Positions 60,869-64,000 of a stretch of DNA of 64,000 nucleotides are shown here, piece by piece. The first letter of the stretch is position 1; each line of letters opens with the position of its first letter. Position numbers and translations under genes: made by a program. Source of the DNA: JAFGBI01 sp964454025 (GTDB taxonomy: Bacteria; Myxococcota_A; Polyangia; Polyangiales; Polyangiaceae); contig CAYVRP010000025.1 in NCBI GenBank assembly GCA_964454025.1, forward strand, positions 14,411-78,410, read 5' to 3'. The notes beneath the pieces were generated by a model. That model searched no databases and was not told where the DNA came from. It was given only the letters and a program-made list of their open reading frames with translations.

Positions 60869-61813
60869 TCAACGGTCGCGTTCGAAGCAGGTCGGCGGCA
60901 CGCGGTCCCGAGAGGGTGAGCCCGCGGTTTCGGCCACGAAGCGGTCCGTGCGCGGGTCGTGGTAGCCGCTCGGCAGGTCGCGGGCGGCGACGCCGGCGTG
61001 GAAGCGCCCGATGCGTCCCATGAACAGCTCGCGGAAGTACTTGCCGACCAGCGAGGCGAGCATGACGAGCGCGTCGGAGGCGTCCGCGTCCATGACGAAG
61101 TGGACCTGACCGAGCCCGGGAAGATGATACGCGGAGTGGGCGCGCTCGGCCGCGATCACCGAGTGCAGGCGACCGGCGAGCGGCCCGAAGAACCGGGGAT
61201 AGTCGCCGATGCCCCCCACCTTGCCGCAGACCGCGTGCACGTCGGCGTCAACGGAGTCGCGGAGCCGGAGCAGCAGCCGCTCCATCGCGTGCAGATCCAC
61301 CACGAACCGGCTGCGCCCCGCGGCCCGCTCCTCGTTGAGCCGGGCCGTGCAGACCACGCTGGTGAGCACGCGCTCGATCAGGACCCCCTGCGCGGCGAGA
61401 GCCCGGAGATGGCCGCGAACCCGGACCACGAGGGCATCGCTCGCCCGGAACGGCTCGTCGTCGTGGCCCCAGCACTGGTCGCGCGCCGCCGCGGGGCAGC
61501 GGGCGCGGAGCGCACCCGGGCCCTCGAGCGAGAGGCGCTCGAAGAGCGCGGCGGGACAGGCGGCGGGCGGCTGGCCCGGGCACTCGGCCAGCGCGCGGGC
61601 CCAGGCCTCGCCGCGCCGGCTATCGGCGTGCGAGGCGAGGACCTTGCTGTCCCCGAGGTCGGCGCTCAGCGCGGCGTGGCCGCCAGCCGCGAGCCACCGG
61701 GCTCCCGCGGGGGTGACGCGAGCGAGCGCGGCGGTGACGATCAACGGGCCGAGCCGCGCCCCGAGGCCGTTCTCGTCGATGCCGATGCGGTACCCTGCCG
61801 CCGTGGGCGCCAC
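60869..61813 (-). CDS. divergent RNase HII-like protein
   Basis: 314 residues from GTG at 61813. The opening GYRIGIDENGLGARLGPLIVTA matches the RNase HII/HIII motif in which Asp and Glu bind metal, followed by a DSK (ADLGDSKVLAS) and a late VHFVMDADASDALVMLASLVGK resembling the third motif. It is longer than usual RNase HII (about 200 residues) and lacks the usual DG motif in the middle. It may be a diverged or repurposed nuclease. The gene at 61920 is divergent. Confidence 0.65.
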   Translation of the reverse strand: MAPTAAGYRIGIDENGLGARLGPLIVTAALARVTPAGARWLAAGGHAALSADLGDSKVLASHADSRRGEAWARALAECPGQPPAACPAALFERLSLEGPGALRARCPAAARDQCWGHDDEPFRASDALVVRVRGHLRALAAQGVLIERVLTSVVCTARLNEERAAGRSRFVVDLHAMERLLLRLRDSVDADVHAVCGKVGGIGDYPRFFGPLAGRLHSVIAAERAHSAYHLPGLGQVHFVMDADASDALVMLASLVGKYFRELFMGRIGRFHAGVAARDLPSGYHDPRTDRFVAETAGSPSRDRVPPTCFERDR

Positions 61814-61919
61814 GTTCGCGCGGCACCCTAGCGCGGGCGGCGTGCTCCGCCCAGGGTGCAAGCCCGCTCCCGGGCCGCCGCCGGTCGGACTCCGTGATAT
61901 GGGGACAAGGGAGATCCCC

Positions 61920-62411
61920 ATGACCGACGACAAGCCCCGCCTCGGACGCGACGTCTTCCTCGCCCTGGCCGCGGTGGGGTGGGCGGACGGGCAGCTCGAT
62001 CCCGACGAAGCCGACGCCATCGTGCGAACGGCGCTCGACGAGGGGCTCGAGCTCGAGCAGATCGCCGAGATCGAGGCGGCGACCCGGAACCCCCTGGACC
62101 TGGGCGAGCTGGACCACCGGTCCCTGACCCCGGAGGACCGCCTCTTCGTCTACGCCGTCGCCTGCTGGCTCGCGACCCTCGACGGGGTCGCCACCCAGGA
62201 CGAGCTCGGCAGCCTCATGCGGCTGGGCACGCGGCTCGAGATCCCGCCGGGCCTGCGCCGGGAAGCGGCCGAGGCCGCGCGCGAGGTCGCGGAGATGCCT
62301 GAAGGGGACCGTCCCGATCGGTACGACCTCACCGCCCTCCGCTGGCTGCTCGGTGAGCGCCTCCGCGCCGCGGAGGCGGGCACCGGCGCGGACGAGGACG
62401 AGGGCGGCTAG
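61920..62411 (+). CDS. TerB-like (tellurite resistance TerB fold) protein
   Basis: 163 residues from ATG at 61920. All-helical with paired acidic segments: FLALAAVGWADGQLDPDEADAI near residue 13 and CWLATLDGVATQDELGSLM near residue 82, matching the repeated [AG]xADGxxxxxE pattern of TerB-like domains that may bind metal. No export signal. A free-standing gene. The role in stress response is inferred. Confidence 0.78.
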   Translation: MTDDKPRLGRDVFLALAAVGWADGQLDPDEADAIVRTALDEGLELEQIAEIEAATRNPLDLGELDHRSLTPEDRLFVYAVACWLATLDGVATQDELGSLMRLGTRLEIPPGLRREAAEAAREVAEMPEGDRPDRYDLTALRWLLGERLRAAEAGTGADEDEGG

Positions 62412-62583
62412 CACGCCCATCAGCCTGGTCGCCGCGAACGATCAGCGACCCGTGGCGCCAAGCGAGCGGCGAACCCCGGGAGGGCGTGCCGGGGAACCCG
62501 CCCGCACCCCGTCCGGAGCCGTTCATCACGGCGCCGATGCAGCCTGACCGGTCGATCCGTGCCCCGGCCCGCCGACGCGCCCG

Positions 62584-63165
62584 TCAGGCCAGTAGCTCCG
62601 TCTTGGCTACCGGGTAGCCCACCGGACGATGAACGGCGTAGGAAAGCGCCAGGATCTCCACCAGCACCAGGCGATAGACCGCGTCCACGTCGTCGACGTC
62701 CACGGACTCTGCGTGCATCTGGAGCGTCGCATCGACGTGCTCGTGAACGAAGGCCACAAGGTCCGGCTGCTCCATGGCGACCACGTCATCGCTGTCGAGG
62801 GGCTCGAGGGGGTCGGCGCCGCGGAGCTCCTCGTCGAGACGGAGCAGCTCTTCGGTCGCGGCCAGCTCCTGCTCGGTCACCTCGGCCACGCGGTCGCTGA
62901 ACGCGGCGTCGAAGGCGAGCCAGACGGCCAACGTGAGGAAGTAGCCGAGCGCCTGCGCGGTTTCGTCCAGGGAGCGGCCGAGCGCCTCGGCCACGCGGGC
63001 AGCGACCACCGGCTGTTCACGCTCGAAGCGGGCGAGCCCGGCGTCGAGCTGCTCCCGTGCCTCGTCATCGTCCTCCGCGAGCCCCTCCCGCACCGCGTCG
63101 AGGGCACGCCCCGGAACCCGGGCGTAGGCGGGGACCGGGCGTATGGCCGAGCGTCGAACCCACAC
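62584..63165 (-). CDS. hypothetical protein
   Basis: 193 residues, strongly acidic, predicted helical (ALGYFLTLAVWLAFDAAFSD near residue 75; VDVDDVDAVYRLVLVEIL near residue 150). No signal peptide or recognised family. Coding is supported by strand-consistent codon bias and long helical text. Confidence 0.5.
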   Translation of the reverse strand: MWVRRSAIRPVPAYARVPGRALDAVREGLAEDDDEAREQLDAGLARFEREQPVVAARVAEALGRSLDETAQALGYFLTLAVWLAFDAAFSDRVAEVTEQELAATEELLRLDEELRGADPLEPLDSDDVVAMEQPDLVAFVHEHVDATLQMHAESVDVDDVDAVYRLVLVEILALSYAVHRPVGYPVAKTELLA

Positions 63166-63308
63166 AGGAGATCCTTAGCATGGATCGACGCCCGGCGGAG
63201 CGGACCCGCACCGACGAGAAGCCCGCGCTTTTCCTCGGGGATTCGAACCGGTACGCTACGAGCGGCCCTTGGCGCCGCGGGCCGGGGCCGATCGAAGGCG
63301 CACCATCG

Positions 63309-64000
63309 ATGGGAGAGCGACCGGTGACCCGTCGTCCTGCAGGGATCGGCTGGCGCGCCCTCGTCGAGCGGTACGGGCGCCGGCGCTCCGTGACCGGCGC
63401 GCTCTTGTTCGTCGCGGTGGCGCTGGCCTTCTGGCTGCCCTCCGCGACCGACCGCGCGCTCCTGGGGCACCGGATCCTGCGCGGGGTCTGGGCGGGTCCA
63501 GTCGCCCTTTCGGCGCTCCGCCGCGAGGAAGCTGAGCGGGTCTTGCAGGAACAGGCGAGTCGCCTCCAGCGCGGTACGCTCACCGTGCGCGTCGGCCCGG
63601 CGCTGGTGAAGGTGACGGCCGAGGACGTCCGCTTCACCGTCAACGTCGAGGCGACCGTCGAGGCGGCGCTCCGTGCCGGTCGGGCCGGCGGTCTCCTGGC
63701 TCGCACCACCTGGTGGTGGCGGCGCTGGGCCAGTCCCGAGCTGATCCGGCTCGTCACCGCCGTGGACCCGGTGAAGGTGAGCGCCCTCGCCGACCGCCTG
63801 GACCGGCAGGTGATCGAGCGCCGCCCCTTCGGCGGCGGGCTCACGGTGGACCGTGGCAACGTCCTGCCCGTCCTTCCGCACGGCGGGTTCGTAGTGGACC
63901 GCGCGCGCCTCGCCGACACCCTCGCCGCCGCCTTCTCCGCGCCGGCGGCTGGCTCGACCGAGGTGGTCCTCCGGGAAGAGCCGCCGCCGCTCGACCCGGC
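63309..64000 (+). CDS. VanW/PG_binding_4-like membrane-anchored protein, 3' end outside window
   Basis: 230 residues visible from ATG at 63309, open to the last base. An N-terminal TM segment (GALLFVAVALAFWL) leads into the RILRGVWAGPVALSALRREEAERVL pattern that opens YoaR/VanW-type peptidoglycan-binding proteins, with LTVRVGPALVKVTAEDVRF next and VVLREEPP near the window edge. Likely envelope-associated. The VanW domain itself would lie beyond the window, so the family call is tentative. Confidence 0.7.
   Translation, partial: MGERPVTRRPAGIGWRALVERYGRRRSVTGALLFVAVALAFWLPSATDRALLGHRILRGVWAGPVALSALRREEAERVLQEQASRLQRGTLTVRVGPALVKVTAEDVRFTVNVEATVEAALRAGRAGGLLARTTWWWRRWASPELIRLVTAVDPVKVSALADRLDRQVIERRPFGGGLTVDRGNVLPVLPHGGFVVDRARLADTLAAAFSAPAAGSTEVVLREEPPPLDP

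Noticed and set aside
1..64000. tRNA/rRNA genes, CRISPR arrays, insertion sequences, att sites
   Set aside because: None were recognised by eye. A dedicated tRNA and IS search was not possible.

Overview
This is a high-GC bacterial window that most likely comes from a myxobacterium-like member of the Myxococcota. The evidence is a secreted beta-helix protein ending in a MYXO-CTERM-type tail (17038-18654), many lipoproteins with long Thr/Ala-Gly-Gly linkers after the lipobox, a large Ser/Thr kinase with a DUF4388-like tail, and dense codirectional gene strings with 4-bp ATGA/GTGA overlaps. No rRNA, tRNA, CRISPR array, transposase or integrase was seen.

Layout. 1-4878: a tightly coupled envelope or small-molecule operon (DegT-type aminotransferase, GT2 glycosyltransferase, ATP-grasp ligase, methyltransferase, YbhN-like membrane protein), then an orphan N6-adenine DNA methylase (4880-6799). 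6815-12190: an accessory zone with a decayed B12-binding radical SAM gene carrying a Gly-rich repeat tail, a lipoprotein alpha/beta hydrolase, a GFA-family protein and a frameshifted von Willebrand A (VWA) remnant. 12811-21243: lipoproteins, an amidohydrolase, a stand-alone NFACT-R domain, the MYXO-CTERM protein, a polytopic membrane protein and an MscS channel. 21643-48057: the centre of the window, a dissimilatory sulfur-metabolism island. 48100-51043: GH12 and GH9 cellulases; together with a GH11 xylanase at 31778-33061 they add plant-polymer hydrolysis to the same locus. 51244-56172: a GAF/AraC-type regulator, etfBA and an acyl-CoA dehydrogenase. 56197-64000: mostly housekeeping and hypothetical genes, including a kinase, an RNase HII-like protein, a TerB-like protein and a VanW-like protein cut by the window end.

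How the sulfur genes fit together. aprBA (APS reductase) and qmoABC form one overlapping operon preceded by a DsrO/DsrP-like pair and followed by a DsrJ-like triheme cytochrome. dsrA-dsrB-dsrD-dsrL-dsrN-dsrC-dsrM-dsrK-dsrJ-dsrO-dsrP form a second operon. Between them, on the minus strand and divergent from dsrA, lies a second DsrM/DsrK-like pair. The window therefore encodes two full sets of DsrMKJOP-type membrane subunits, one contiguous and one dispersed around aprBA-qmoABC. DsrD is present and dsrEFH are absent, which favours sulfate/sulfite reduction. DsrL is also present, and sat is not in the window, so the direction is not proven. The apr-side and dsr-side promoter regions share a conserved non-coding block, and the apr-side copy overlaps a good sigma-54-like sequence.
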